NCBI GenBank assembly: GCA_014379395.1
Contig: JACMLV010000747.1
Span: 1-13,293 of the forward strand
Source: Burkholderiaceae bacterium
GTDB lineage: Bacteria; Pseudomonadota; Gammaproteobacteria; Burkholderiales; Burkholderiaceae_D
Reading direction: 5' to 3'
Length of the DNA stretch: 13,293 bases
The notes below the pieces were generated by a model. It was given only the letters and a program-made list of their open reading frames with translations. It was not told the DNA's origin and ran no database searches. Position numbers and translations under genes: made by a program. This document shows positions 1-8,339 of the stretch, piece after piece (within the stretch, counting starts at the first letter, position 1; every line of letters starts with the position of its first letter).

Positions 1-657
1 CCGTCCAGGCTGTCCGCCGCCTACCAGACGCGGCTGCGCGAACAGTTCGCGGCGCTGCGCCAGCCGCGCGGCGAACAGACCGCGTACCGGCTCGAATTCC
101 GCGCCGGCGCCATCGGCCCGAACGCGCTGGCGCTGCCCAACGGCGTCATCGTCCTCACCGACGACATGGTGCGGCTGGCGGACTCGGACGAGGCCCTGCT
201 TGGCGTGCTGAGCCATGAACTCGGCCACGTCCAGCGCCACCACTCGACCCGACAAATCCTGCAAGCGCTCGGCCTCGGCATCATGCTCAACCTATGGGTC
301 GGCGACGTCTCGAGCACGCTGTCGGCGGCGCCGGCGATCCTGCTCACGCAACGCTATTCGCGCGACTTCGAGCGCGAGGCCGACCAGTACGCGATCGACA
401 TGATGCGCGCCAATTCGCGCCCGCTGGAACCGATGGCGGTCCTGTTTGAAACCATCGCGGCGACGCGCGCCGGCGGCGACGAACAGGACGGAGACGATGC
501 CGACGGCGTGACGCCCGACGAGGCTCTCGAGCAAGCCGACGCGGCCGCACCGGACGACGGGGAGGAGGAGGAAGAAGAAATCCTCGACTTCTTCAGCTCG
601 CACCCGGGCGACGCCGAACGCATCGCCCGCTTCCGGGCGGCGGATCGCCAGCAGTAA
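1..657 (+). CDS. M48-family zinc metalloprotease, 3' part only (5' end outside window)
   Basis: The reading frame is open from base 1 to the TAA at 655-657, giving 218 visible codons; the start lies upstream of the window. The zinc-binding motif HELGH is at visible residues 72-76. The downstream FEREADQYA segment, around residues 123-131, supplies the third zinc ligand (Glu of EADxxA), the arrangement of M48 (Ste24/HtpX/BepA-like) peptidases. A hydrophobic stretch lies between the two motifs. The tail has an acidic run (six Glu in a row) followed by FFSSHPGDAERIARFRAA, a C-terminal element common in soluble or periplasmic M48 proteins that precedes the last helix. Family members degrade misfolded envelope proteins; which subfamily this is cannot be told without the N-terminus, so any signal peptide or lipobox is unseen. 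It is convergent with secA and shares the hairpin at 701-737. The family call is sure; the substrate is unknown. Confidence 0.9.
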   Translation, partial: PSRLSAAYQTRLREQFAALRQPRGEQTAYRLEFRAGAIGPNALALPNGVIVLTDDMVRLADSDEALLGVLSHELGHVQRHHSTRQILQALGLGIMLNLWVGDVSSTLSAAPAILLTQRYSRDFEREADQYAIDMMRANSRPLEPMAVLFETIAATRAGGDEQDGDDADGVTPDEALEQADAAAPDDGEEEEEEILDFFSSHPGDAERIARFRAADRQQ

Positions 658-698
658 AGATTGCACGACAGCCGATGCCAATATGGCGGTGAAACATG

Positions 699-738
699 AA
701 AAAAGGGCGGGAGGATTCGCATCCTCCCGCCCCTTTTC
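699..738 (-). terminator. Intrinsic terminator of secA, possibly bidirectional
   Basis: A perfect 12-bp stem (705-716 with 721-732) closes a 4-nt loop that reads GCGA, a GNRA tetraloop, in the minus-strand transcript. The minus-strand RNA then runs into six U (A699-A704 on the plus strand), a strong terminator 16 nt past the secA stop. On the plus strand four T follow the stem (734-737), so it may also stop the convergent M48 gene, less efficiently. Confidence 0.9.
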
Positions 739-753
739 ACCCTTCAAGCCGCG

Positions 754-3516
<2,763 letters not shown>

Positions 3517-3605
3517 GCTTGGATTCTTGAAAAAACGCCGTTAAAAAAGCTCCGTCGGGGCAAAACGCACCGCGAAACAGAGTTCGACAGGGCAAAAGGA
3601 CGCTG

Positions 3606-3614
3606 ATTTTATCA
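3606..3614 (-). promoter_or_regulatory. Candidate secA promoter, extended -10
   Basis: The minus strand reads TGATAAAAT here, an extended -10 element (TG, one base, then TAAAAT with 5 of 6 consensus bases). At 17 nt upstream the -35 position reads CCAATT, a poor match, which an extended -10 can tolerate. Transcription would start near 3599, leaving a leader of about 80 nt before the secA ATG. This is a pattern call only. Confidence 0.4.
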
Positions 3615-3757
3615 TGCGCCCCGGCCCAAATTGGGTTATTGGCCGGGATAACAATAGCGCAATGACAAACAATGTCGCGAAACCCGCCCCGGCGGGTGTC
3701 AATTCGGACCCATCCTTGGCGCCGGCGCTGGCGGGCTCGTCACGAATGGGCTAGCTG

Positions 3758-3766
3758 TGATATGTT
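3758..3766 (+). promoter_or_regulatory. Candidate dciA promoter, extended -10 close to ATG
   Basis: The plus strand reads TGATATGTT, an extended -10-like element (TG, A, TATGTT; 4 of 6 hexamer matches), followed by six bases (CGGGCA) and the ATG of the DUF721 gene. No good -35 is seen. If used, the transcript would begin at or next to the start codon. It is a weak match taken alone; the same geometry at lpxC makes it worth recording. Confidence 0.25.
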
Positions 3767-3772
3767 CGGGCA

Positions 3773-4255
3773 ATGCGATTTTCCACCCCATTCAACAGCG
3801 TGCGCGGCAAGAAGGCCCCGCCCGCCAGCGGCGCCACCGACTTCCTGCGCGGCAACAGCACGATGGCGGCCCTGATGCCGACGGTGACGCGGATGGTGGC
3901 GCTGCAAAAAGATTGCGCCGCCACCCTGCCGACCATGTTCCAAAACTGCGACATCCTCCAGTTCGAGGACACCCAGCTGGTGCTGGCCACGCCCAACGCG
4001 GCCGTGGCGGCCAAGCTCAAGCAGCAATTGCCGAAGCTGCAGGCCGGCTTGCAGGCGCGCGGCTGGCAGATCACGGCCATCAAGCTGAAGGTGCAAGTGA
4101 CGAAGAGCCTGGCGCCGGTGGTGCACACGCGGCAACTGGTGTTGCCGGGCTCGGCGGTGTCGGCCTTCGCCGCGCTGGGCGACGCGCTGCCCGCCTCGGA
4201 ACAAAACAAGACCCTGATCGCGGCCCTGCGCGCGATGGTCGAGCGGCGCCGCTAG
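3773..4255 (+). CDS. dciA: DUF721 protein, DciA-like replicative helicase loader
   Basis: The 160-aa product has the DUF721 pattern: an N-terminal amphipathic helix (about residues 31-58, LMPTVTRMVALQKDCAATL), then strand-type segments around LQFEDTQLVLAT, a conserved hydrophobic/basic helix NAAVAAKLKQQLPKLQAGL and a final strand ITAIKLKVQ. DciA is the ancestral loader of the replicative helicase DnaB in bacteria that lack DnaC/DnaI. The domain resemblance is what I see; the helicase role is known for the family and inferred here. The C-terminal 45 residues are variable. The ATG at 3773 has no clear Shine-Dalgarno. The gene is divergent from secA and convergent with lpxC (37-bp gap), in the slot where Escherichia coli has secM. 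A diverged DUF721 protein with another role remains possible. Confidence 0.75.
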   Translation: MRFSTPFNSVRGKKAPPASGATDFLRGNSTMAALMPTVTRMVALQKDCAATLPTMFQNCDILQFEDTQLVLATPNAAVAAKLKQQLPKLQAGLQARGWQITAIKLKVQVTKSLAPVVHTRQLVLPGSAVSAFAALGDALPASEQNKTLIAALRAMVERRR

Positions 4256-4261
4256 AATATT

Positions 4262-4282
4262 TGCGGCGGGAAGGGCGCCGCA
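4262..4282. terminator. Hairpin between convergent dciA and lpxC (no T-run)
   Basis: A perfect 7-bp stem TGCGGCG (4262-4268) / CGCCGCA (4276-4282) with a 7-nt loop fills the 37-bp gap between the two stop codons. Neither strand has a T-run after it, so it does not meet the intrinsic-terminator rule. It may assist Rho-dependent termination or protect 3' ends. Confidence 0.35.
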
Positions 4283-4292
4283 GCGACGCCGC

Positions 4293-5228
4293 TCAGGTGA
4301 GCGCCCACTCCCTGGCCATCTGGCGCAGGTAGGACGGCGGCGCCGCCTCGTTGGTGTCGAACGAGACGATCTCGTAGGCGTCCGGCCGGGCCAGCAAGGC
4401 CAACAGCAGCAGGTTGTTCATCGCGTGGCCCGACTTGTGCGCCGTGTAGTGGGCCAGCAGCGGATGGCCGACCAGATACAAATCCCCGATCGCGTCGAGA
4501 ATCTTGTGCCGCACGAACTCGTCCTCGTAGCGCAAGCCGTCCGAATTGAGGATGCGGTACTCGTCCATCACGATCGCGTTCTCGAGCGAGCCGCCGCGCG
4601 CCAGCCCCATGCCGCGCAGGCTCTCGACGTCCTGCATGAAGCCGAAGGTGCGCGCGCGCGCCACGTCGTGCACATAGGACACGTCGCCGAAATCGACCTG
4701 GGCGCGCTGGGTGGTGCCGTCGACGGCCGGATGATTAAATTCAATGAAGAAATCGAGCTTGAAGCCCTCGTAGGGACTCAGGCTGGCCCATTTCTCGGCC
4801 GCGCCCTTGCCGTCGCGCACCTCGACGGTCTTGAGCACGCGGATGAACTTCTTGGCCGCGTCCTGCTCCAACACGCCGCCCTGCTGCAACAGATACACGA
4901 ACGACGAGGCCGAGCCGTCCATGATCGGAATCTCCTCGGCCGACAAGTCGACATACAGGTTGTCGATGCCGAGCCCGGCCGCCGCCGACATCAGGTGCTC
5001 GACGGTCGACACGCGCGCCCCGTCCTTGACCAGCACCGAGGCCATGCGGGTGTCGCCGACCACGCCCGCGCTGGCGGGGAATTCCACCACCGGTTCGAGG
5101 TCGACGCGCCGGAACACGATGCCGGTGTCGGGCGCGGCCGGGCGCAGCGTCAGCTCGACCTTGCGCCCGGAATGCAGGCCGACACCAGTGGTGCGAACCA
5201 TTTGTTTAAGTGTGCGTTGTTTAAGCAT
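4293..5228 (-). CDS. lpxC: UDP-3-O-acyl-N-acetylglucosamine deacetylase LpxC
   Basis: LpxC removes the N-acetyl group from UDP-3-O-acyl-GlcNAc, the committed step of lipid A synthesis in the cytosol. The product is 311 aa (Escherichia coli 305). The N-terminus MLKQRTLKQMV fits the family exactly, so the ATG at 5228 was chosen over the longer open frame reaching 5417. Zinc ligands are H78 (STVEHLMSA), H241 and D245 (RHKILDAIGD); E77 is the catalytic base and H268 (KSGHAMNN) the second catalytic residue. The PIMDGSA loop (101-107) is intact. No Shine-Dalgarno precedes the ATG; instead a perfect extended -10 box ends 6 nt before it (see promoter entry). It is the last gene before the convergent dciA. 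In enterobacteria LpxC is controlled by FtsH/LapB proteolysis via its C-terminus; whether that holds here cannot be judged from the tail, ...MAREWALT. Confidence 0.98.
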   Translation of the reverse strand: MLKQRTLKQMVRTTGVGLHSGRKVELTLRPAAPDTGIVFRRVDLEPVVEFPASAGVVGDTRMASVLVKDGARVSTVEHLMSAAAGLGIDNLYVDLSAEEIPIMDGSASSFVYLLQQGGVLEQDAAKKFIRVLKTVEVRDGKGAAEKWASLSPYEGFKLDFFIEFNHPAVDGTTQRAQVDFGDVSYVHDVARARTFGFMQDVESLRGMGLARGGSLENAIVMDEYRILNSDGLRYEDEFVRHKILDAIGDLYLVGHPLLAHYTAHKSGHAMNNLLLLALLARPDAYEIVSFDTNEAAPPSYLRQMAREWALT

Positions 5229-5234
5229 CGGGCG

Positions 5235-5243
5235 ATTATAGCA
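5235..5243 (-). promoter_or_regulatory. lpxC promoter, perfect extended -10 implying a leaderless mRNA
   Basis: The minus strand reads TGCTATAAT (TG at 5243-5242, TATAAT at 5240-5235), a full-consensus extended -10. The -35 position is poor, as is usual for such promoters. A GC-only 6-nt discriminator (CGCCCG) separates it from the lpxC ATG, so the expected +1 is the A of the start codon or the base before it. GC-rich discriminators are typical of growth-rate and ppGpp-sensitive promoters; that link is inference. Confidence 0.7.
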
Positions 5244-5413
5244 AGTTGCCGCCTTGCACGACGGCGCCAGAAAGCGTGTGCGCCAGCGCAAAATCCGATG
5301 CGAAAAAGCCACGTTGCAATGCATCCAACTGATGTTGGTTGCTGCACAGACAGAAAAAATCAACGCCAGCGACCCGCGCGCCGCCTTCCCCCGCCCGCCG
5401 GGGCGCGCCGCGC

Positions 5414-5956
5414 TCAATTTGCTTTGGCTTCCGCTTTGTCAGGCGACCCGCGTCCCGGCGCGACCATCATGTCGCGCAGCGTCAACGCGTCCCGCTGCGC
5501 GCCGCAGGTGGCGAATCTGAGGCCTTCGCCGAAGCGGGCAAACTGGCCCTCATGTTGCAAGTACGCATTCTGAGCCTTGTAGGCTTCGCTTTCGGTCCGG
5601 ATCGCAGTCGGACAATTGCTGAACATCGCCGCGCCGCGGGATTTGAATTGCAGCACATGCACCAACTCGTGCAGTAGAAAGGAATTATCGAAAGTCGTTT
5701 CCAGGTCGAGGGAATCGCGAACCAGGATGACGTAGTCATCCGTGTCAAACACGGCGACAAGCCCGGCGCAGCGGCTCTTTTCGTCCGGGCAAACCTTGCT
5801 TGCGATATCGTCCGCCGGCACCAAGCGGATCGGCGGCAACTGGTCGACAGGTATGGCGGGCAAACCCGAAAATTTCACCGCCGCGCTCAGCAGGTAGGCC
5901 AGTAGGTTGGCGTCGATCACGGACGTGGTCTCCAATAAAAGGACGACTTCCTTCAT
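5414..5956 (-). CDS. Uncharacterised HExxH putative zinc-metalloprotease-like protein
   Basis: The 180-aa product matches no family I can name with certainty; it resembles small DUF-type bacterial proteins with an HELVH core (possibly DUF6647). Visible: HELVHVLQ at 96-103, with the HExxH of zincins at 96-100, and ESEAYKAQNAYL at 122-133, where E124 is a plausible third zinc ligand, a gluzincin-like spacing. Just before the motif, LVAVFDTDDYVILVRDSL looks like an edge strand of a zincin sheet. Cysteines at 56, 63, 115 and 151 could form disulfides, which suggests export, yet the N-terminus has no clear signal peptide and an in-frame stop lies 15 nt upstream of the ATG. No strong Shine-Dalgarno. 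GC is lower than its neighbours (24 of 60 at 5641-5700, 34 of 60 at 5701-5760). It stands alone between the peroxiredoxin terminator and lpxC. It is a credible coding gene; function unknown. Confidence 0.75.
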   Translation of the reverse strand: MKEVVLLLETTSVIDANLLAYLLSAAVKFSGLPAIPVDQLPPIRLVPADDIASKVCPDEKSRCAGLVAVFDTDDYVILVRDSLDLETTFDNSFLLHELVHVLQFKSRGAAMFSNCPTAIRTESEAYKAQNAYLQHEGQFARFGEGLRFATCGAQRDALTLRDMMVAPGRGSPDKAEAKAN

Positions 5957-6155
5957 GAATCGTTCTAACTACGACCGCGCCGCCACCCCGGCATTGCCCA
6001 TCCGGTCCCTGTATCGAGAACCCATTTATGGAACATCAAGCCGCGGGGTGGCGCTGTTGATGGAAGGGAAGAAACCGCCGGAGGTGCGGCGGAAGAACGT
6101 GCGCGGGCGCTCGCGCGGGTCGCGGGGCGGCGCCGGACCGGCGGGGCGGAAAAAC
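5957..6155. other. Very GC-rich spacer upstream of the HExxH gene
   Basis: The spacer between the peroxiredoxin terminator and the HExxH gene includes a GC-extreme block (28 of 30 bases G or C at 6121-6150) and a 6-bp hairpin CCGCCG/CGGCGG at 6075-6092. In the minus-strand RNA that hairpin is followed by UUUCUU, a weak terminator-like tail. A possible weak promoter for the HExxH gene is the minus-strand TTGATG near 6046 with GATACA 18 nt on. No gene was recognised. Confidence 0.35.
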
Positions 6156-6180
6156 AAAACGGCGCCGAAGCGCCGTTTTT
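6151..6180 (-). terminator. Intrinsic terminator of the peroxiredoxin gene (UUCG loop)
   Basis: A perfect stem ACGGCGC/GCGCCGT (6159-6165 with 6170-6176), extended by A-T pairs to 6156/6179, closes a tetraloop reading UUCG in the minus-strand RNA. The RNA then continues UUUUGUUUUU. It lies 21 nt past the peroxiredoxin stop. Its five T at 6176-6180 make it usable on the plus strand too, but no plus-strand gene needs it. Confidence 0.9.
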
Positions 6181-6200
6181 CACACCTGCCTAAATAAAGC

Positions 6201-6707
6201 TCAGCCCAGTTGCGCCAGCAGCGTCTCGGCGTTCGACACCTCGAACTTGCCGCCCTGCTCGACATTCAACTGCTTGACCACGCCATCGACGACCAGCATC
6301 GAATAGCGCTGCGAGCGGGTGCCCATGCCGAACTTGCTGAAGTCGGCGTCCAGGCCCAGCGCGCGGCTGAAGTCGGCGTTGCCGTCGGCCATCATGCGCA
6401 CCACGCCGGTGGCCTTCTGGTCGCGGCCCCAGGCGCCCATCACGAACGCGTCGTTGACCGATACGCACCAGATTTCATCGACGCCCTTGGCCTTGAGCGC
6501 GGCCGCGTTGGCGACATAGCCCGGCACGTGCTGCGCCGAGCAGGTCGGCGTGTAGGCGCCCGGCAAGCCGAAGATGGCGACGGTCTTGCCCTTGACCAGG
6601 TCTTGAACCTGGAAGGTGTTCGGGCCGAGCGCGCAGCCTTCGGTGGCCGCTTCGATGAATTCGGACAGGCTGCCCGCTGGCAGGGTGTCGCCGATTTTGA
6701 TGGTCAT
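6201..6707 (-). CDS. Type-5 (PRX5-like) peroxiredoxin
   Basis: A 168-aa thiol peroxidase that should reduce hydrogen peroxide and alkyl hydroperoxides, probably with glutathione/glutaredoxin or thioredoxin as reductant. The peroxidatic cysteine is C56 in FGLPGAYTPTCSAQH (PxxxTxxC motif), and the active-site Arg is in GTRSQRYSMLV (R131/R134). Other cysteines are C25 and C81; C81 follows DEIW as in Prx5 proteins and is a candidate resolving or glutathionylated residue, which I cannot decide. No glutaredoxin domain is fused. The ATG at 6707 was chosen because AGGAG sits at 6713-6717, 5 nt upstream, and MTIKIGDTLP is the usual N-terminus; the frame stays open upstream to 6851 but that part is non-homologous leader. 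The gene has terminators before (6875-6923, 6737-6758) and after it, so is probably monocistronic. Confidence 0.95.
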   Translation of the reverse strand: MTIKIGDTLPAGSLSEFIEAATEGCALGPNTFQVQDLVKGKTVAIFGLPGAYTPTCSAQHVPGYVANAAALKAKGVDEIWCVSVNDAFVMGAWGRDQKATGVVRMMADGNADFSRALGLDADFSKFGMGTRSQRYSMLVVDGVVKQLNVEQGGKFEVSNAETLLAQLG

Positions 6708-6736
6708 GTTGTCTCCTATGTGCTTGCGTGAAAACG

Positions 6737-6758
6737 AAAAAAACCGCGCCGGGCGCGG
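6737..6758 (-). terminator. Terminator-like hairpin in the peroxiredoxin leader
   Basis: The minus strand reads CCGCGC-CCG-GCGCGG followed by seven T (A6737-A6743 on the plus strand). This 6-bp all-GC stem with a U7 tail has the form of an intrinsic terminator, yet it ends 29 nt before the peroxiredoxin ATG and over 110 nt after the ftsZ terminator. It is either a back-up stop for ftsZ read-through or an attenuator for the peroxiredoxin gene. Confidence 0.55.
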
Positions 6759-6769
6759 CATGCCGGAGC

Positions 6770-6775
6770 AGTATG
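6770..6775 (-). promoter_or_regulatory. Weak candidate -10 for the peroxiredoxin gene
   Basis: The minus strand reads CATACT (4 of 6 consensus). No convincing -35 is seen at the right distance; TTCAGC lies 19 nt upstream. If used, transcription would start near 6763, directly before the hairpin at 6737-6758. Recorded because the 29 nt left after the hairpin are too short to hold a complete promoter. Confidence 0.2.
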
Positions 6776-6874
6776 CCTGACTCTTTTCATTCCTGCTGAA
6801 CACGCCCGAAAACGCAAACCCGGGCAAAACGGGCGCCCAAAACAGCAGCAAAGCGAGCGGCCAAATCCACGTCC

Positions 6875-6923
6875 AAAAAGCAAAACGCGGACGCGCAACC
6901 GCCGCAGCGATTGCGCGTCCGCG
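6875..6923 (-). terminator. Intrinsic terminator of ftsZ
   Basis: A perfect 13-bp stem (6886-6898 with 6911-6923) with a 12-nt loop lies 28 nt past the ftsZ stop. In the minus-strand RNA it is followed by UUUUGCUUUUU. It marks the end of the dcw transcript. Confidence 0.9.
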
Positions 6924-6950
6924 CCGGGACGACTTGGACTTAGCCTGGAC

Positions 6951-8159
6951 TTAGTCGGCTTGCTTGCGCAGGAAGGCCGGGATGTCGTAGGTTTCCATGC
7001 CGTTCTTTTCCATCGCGCGCACCTGCTCGGAAGCCGATTCGCGACGCCACACCGCCGGCGCCTTCATGCCGTCGAAGGCTTGCGCCGGCACCGTCATGCC
7101 GACGCTGACGGCGGTCGCCTGCGCGCCGCCCATCGAGGCCGACGGCGTCAACGGCGCGTTGTGGGTGCCGGTGCGCAGCACCGGCTGCTGCACCAGCTGG
7201 ATCGACTTCTTGGCGCGGCCCAGGCCGGTCGCCACCACCGTCACGCGGATGTTGTCGCCCATCTCGTCGTCGTAGGCGATGCCCTGCGCGATCGACGCGT
7301 CCGGCGCGGCGAAGGCGCGCACCGCGGCCATGACTTCCTTGATTTCCTTGCCCTTCAGGCCGCGGCTGGCGGTGACGTTGACCAGCACGCCGCGCGCGCC
7401 GGACAGGTCGATGCCGTCGAGCAGCGGCGAGGCGACCGCCTGCTCGGCGGCGATGCGGGCGCGGTCCACGCCGGAGGCGGTGGCGGTGCCCATCATGGCC
7501 TTGCCCTGCTCGCCCATGATGGTCTTGACGTCGTTGAAGTCGACGTTGATGTGGCCCGGCACGTTGATGATCTCGGCGATCCCTGCCACCGCGTTGTTGA
7601 GCACGTCGTCGGCGTGCTGCATCCAGTCGAGCATGCTCTCGTCCTCGTAGATCTCCTCCAGCTTTTCGTTCAGGATGATGATCAGGGAGTCGACGTGCTC
7701 GCTGAGCGCCTCCAGGCCCTCGTCGGCGATGTCCATGCACTTCTGGCCCTCGTAGGAGAACGGCTTGGACACCACCGCCACCGTCAGGGCGCCGAGTTGC
7801 TTGGCGATCTCGGCCACGATCGGGGCGGCGCCGGTGCCGGTGCCGCCGCCCATGCCGGCGGCGATGAACACCATGTGCGCGCCGCGCAGCGCGTCCTCGA
7901 TGCGGCCGCGCGATTCCTCGGCCAGCTGGCGCCCGACCTGCGGCTTCATCCCGGCGCCCAGGCCGGTGTCGCCGATCTGGATGATGTTGTGCGCCTTCGA
8001 GTTGGCCAGCGCCTGGGCGTCGGTGTTGGCGGCGATGAACTCGACCCCGGCCACGCCCTTGTTAATCATGTGTTGCACCGCGTTGCCGCCGGCGCCGCCG
8101 ACGCCGACCACTTTGATGACGGTGCCTAAGGCGGCGTTATCGACCATATCGAATTCCAT
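6951..8159 (-). CDS. ftsZ: Cell division GTPase FtsZ
   Basis: FtsZ is the tubulin homologue that polymerises into the Z-ring at mid-cell. The 402-aa product has the G-box GVGGAGGNAV (19-28), the tubulin signature GGGTGTG (104-110), and the T7 synergy loop NVDFND (205-210), whose N205, D207 and D210 complete the GTPase site of the next subunit. A short variable linker of about 70 residues follows. The C-terminal peptide ETYDIPAFLRKQAD binds FtsA and ZipA. The ATG at 8159 has an excellent AGGAG at 8166-8170, 6 nt upstream, which favours it over Met5. The 180-nt gap from ftsA and a candidate internal promoter suggest extra transcription of ftsZ, as is usual because it is needed in excess over FtsA. 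A 9-nt direct repeat (TGGACTTAG twice, near 6935-6953) overlaps the stop region. Confidence 0.99.
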   Translation of the reverse strand: MEFDMVDNAALGTVIKVVGVGGAGGNAVQHMINKGVAGVEFIAANTDAQALANSKAHNIIQIGDTGLGAGMKPQVGRQLAEESRGRIEDALRGAHMVFIAAGMGGGTGTGAAPIVAEIAKQLGALTVAVVSKPFSYEGQKCMDIADEGLEALSEHVDSLIIILNEKLEEIYEDESMLDWMQHADDVLNNAVAGIAEIINVPGHINVDFNDVKTIMGEQGKAMMGTATASGVDRARIAAEQAVASPLLDGIDLSGARGVLVNVTASRGLKGKEIKEVMAAVRAFAAPDASIAQGIAYDDEMGDNIRVTVVATGLGRAKKSIQLVQQPVLRTGTHNAPLTPSASMGGAQATAVSVGMTVPAQAFDGMKAPAVWRRESASEQVRAMEKNGMETYDIPAFLRKQAD

Positions 8160-8339
8160 GACGTGCTCCTCTATCAGATGCGGTTTTCAAGCGCCAGGCC
8201 TCACATCCGTGGGAGAGCTGGGGATTGAAAACAGCGGTTAATTGAAAAATTTTATGTGTGTGCTTCTTACTGAATGCCGTTACCCGTGCCGCGAACGTCC
8301 GAACCAAATCTACAACCTGAATCTGTACCGCTGAAACCG
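8160..8339 (-). promoter_or_regulatory. ftsZ leader: candidate promoter, 5' hairpin and Shine-Dalgarno
   Basis: In minus-strand order this region holds a possible -10 TAAAAT (8254-8249; poor -35), predicted start near 8242, then a foldable segment: GTTTTCAA (8232-8225) pairs with TTGAAAAC (8190-8183). Inside it CCAG pairs with CTGG after a symmetric 3x3 internal loop, and CAC pairs with GTG at the tip. The AGGAG ribosome site (8170-8166) lies outside the stem and stays free. The dyad is exact; promoter use is inferred. Confidence 0.4.

Larger units (their letters stand above)
3517..3772. other. Divergent secA/dciA intergenic region with several inverted repeats
   Basis: This 256-bp spacer must hold promoters for both flanking genes. 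It contains three short dyads: GTTAT (3635-3639) with ATAAC (3648-3652), just upstream of the candidate secA -35; GACA/TGTC flanking 5 nt at 3664-3676; and a 6-bp hairpin ACCCGC/GCGGGT at 3682-3697. None has a T-run, so they are not terminators. No further gene was recognised. Confidence 0.5.

Noticed and set aside
3682..3697. ACCCGC/GCGGGT hairpin as a terminator
   Set aside because: No T-run on either side, and it lies between divergent genes, where no terminator is needed.
5229..5417. N-terminal extension of LpxC by 63 codons
   Set aside because: The added residues are unlike LpxC, and a TATAAT promoter lies inside it; the family N-terminus begins at 5228.
5907..6197. 96-aa plus-strand frame, very Arg/Lys rich
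   Set aside because: It begins inside the HExxH gene and runs through the peroxiredoxin terminator; its basic tail comes from translating the GC-rich block. No ribosome site.
6708..6851. 48-codon N-terminal extension of the peroxiredoxin
   Set aside because: AGGAG at 6713-6717 sets the start at 6707; the extension crosses a hairpin with a U-run and has no peroxiredoxin similarity.
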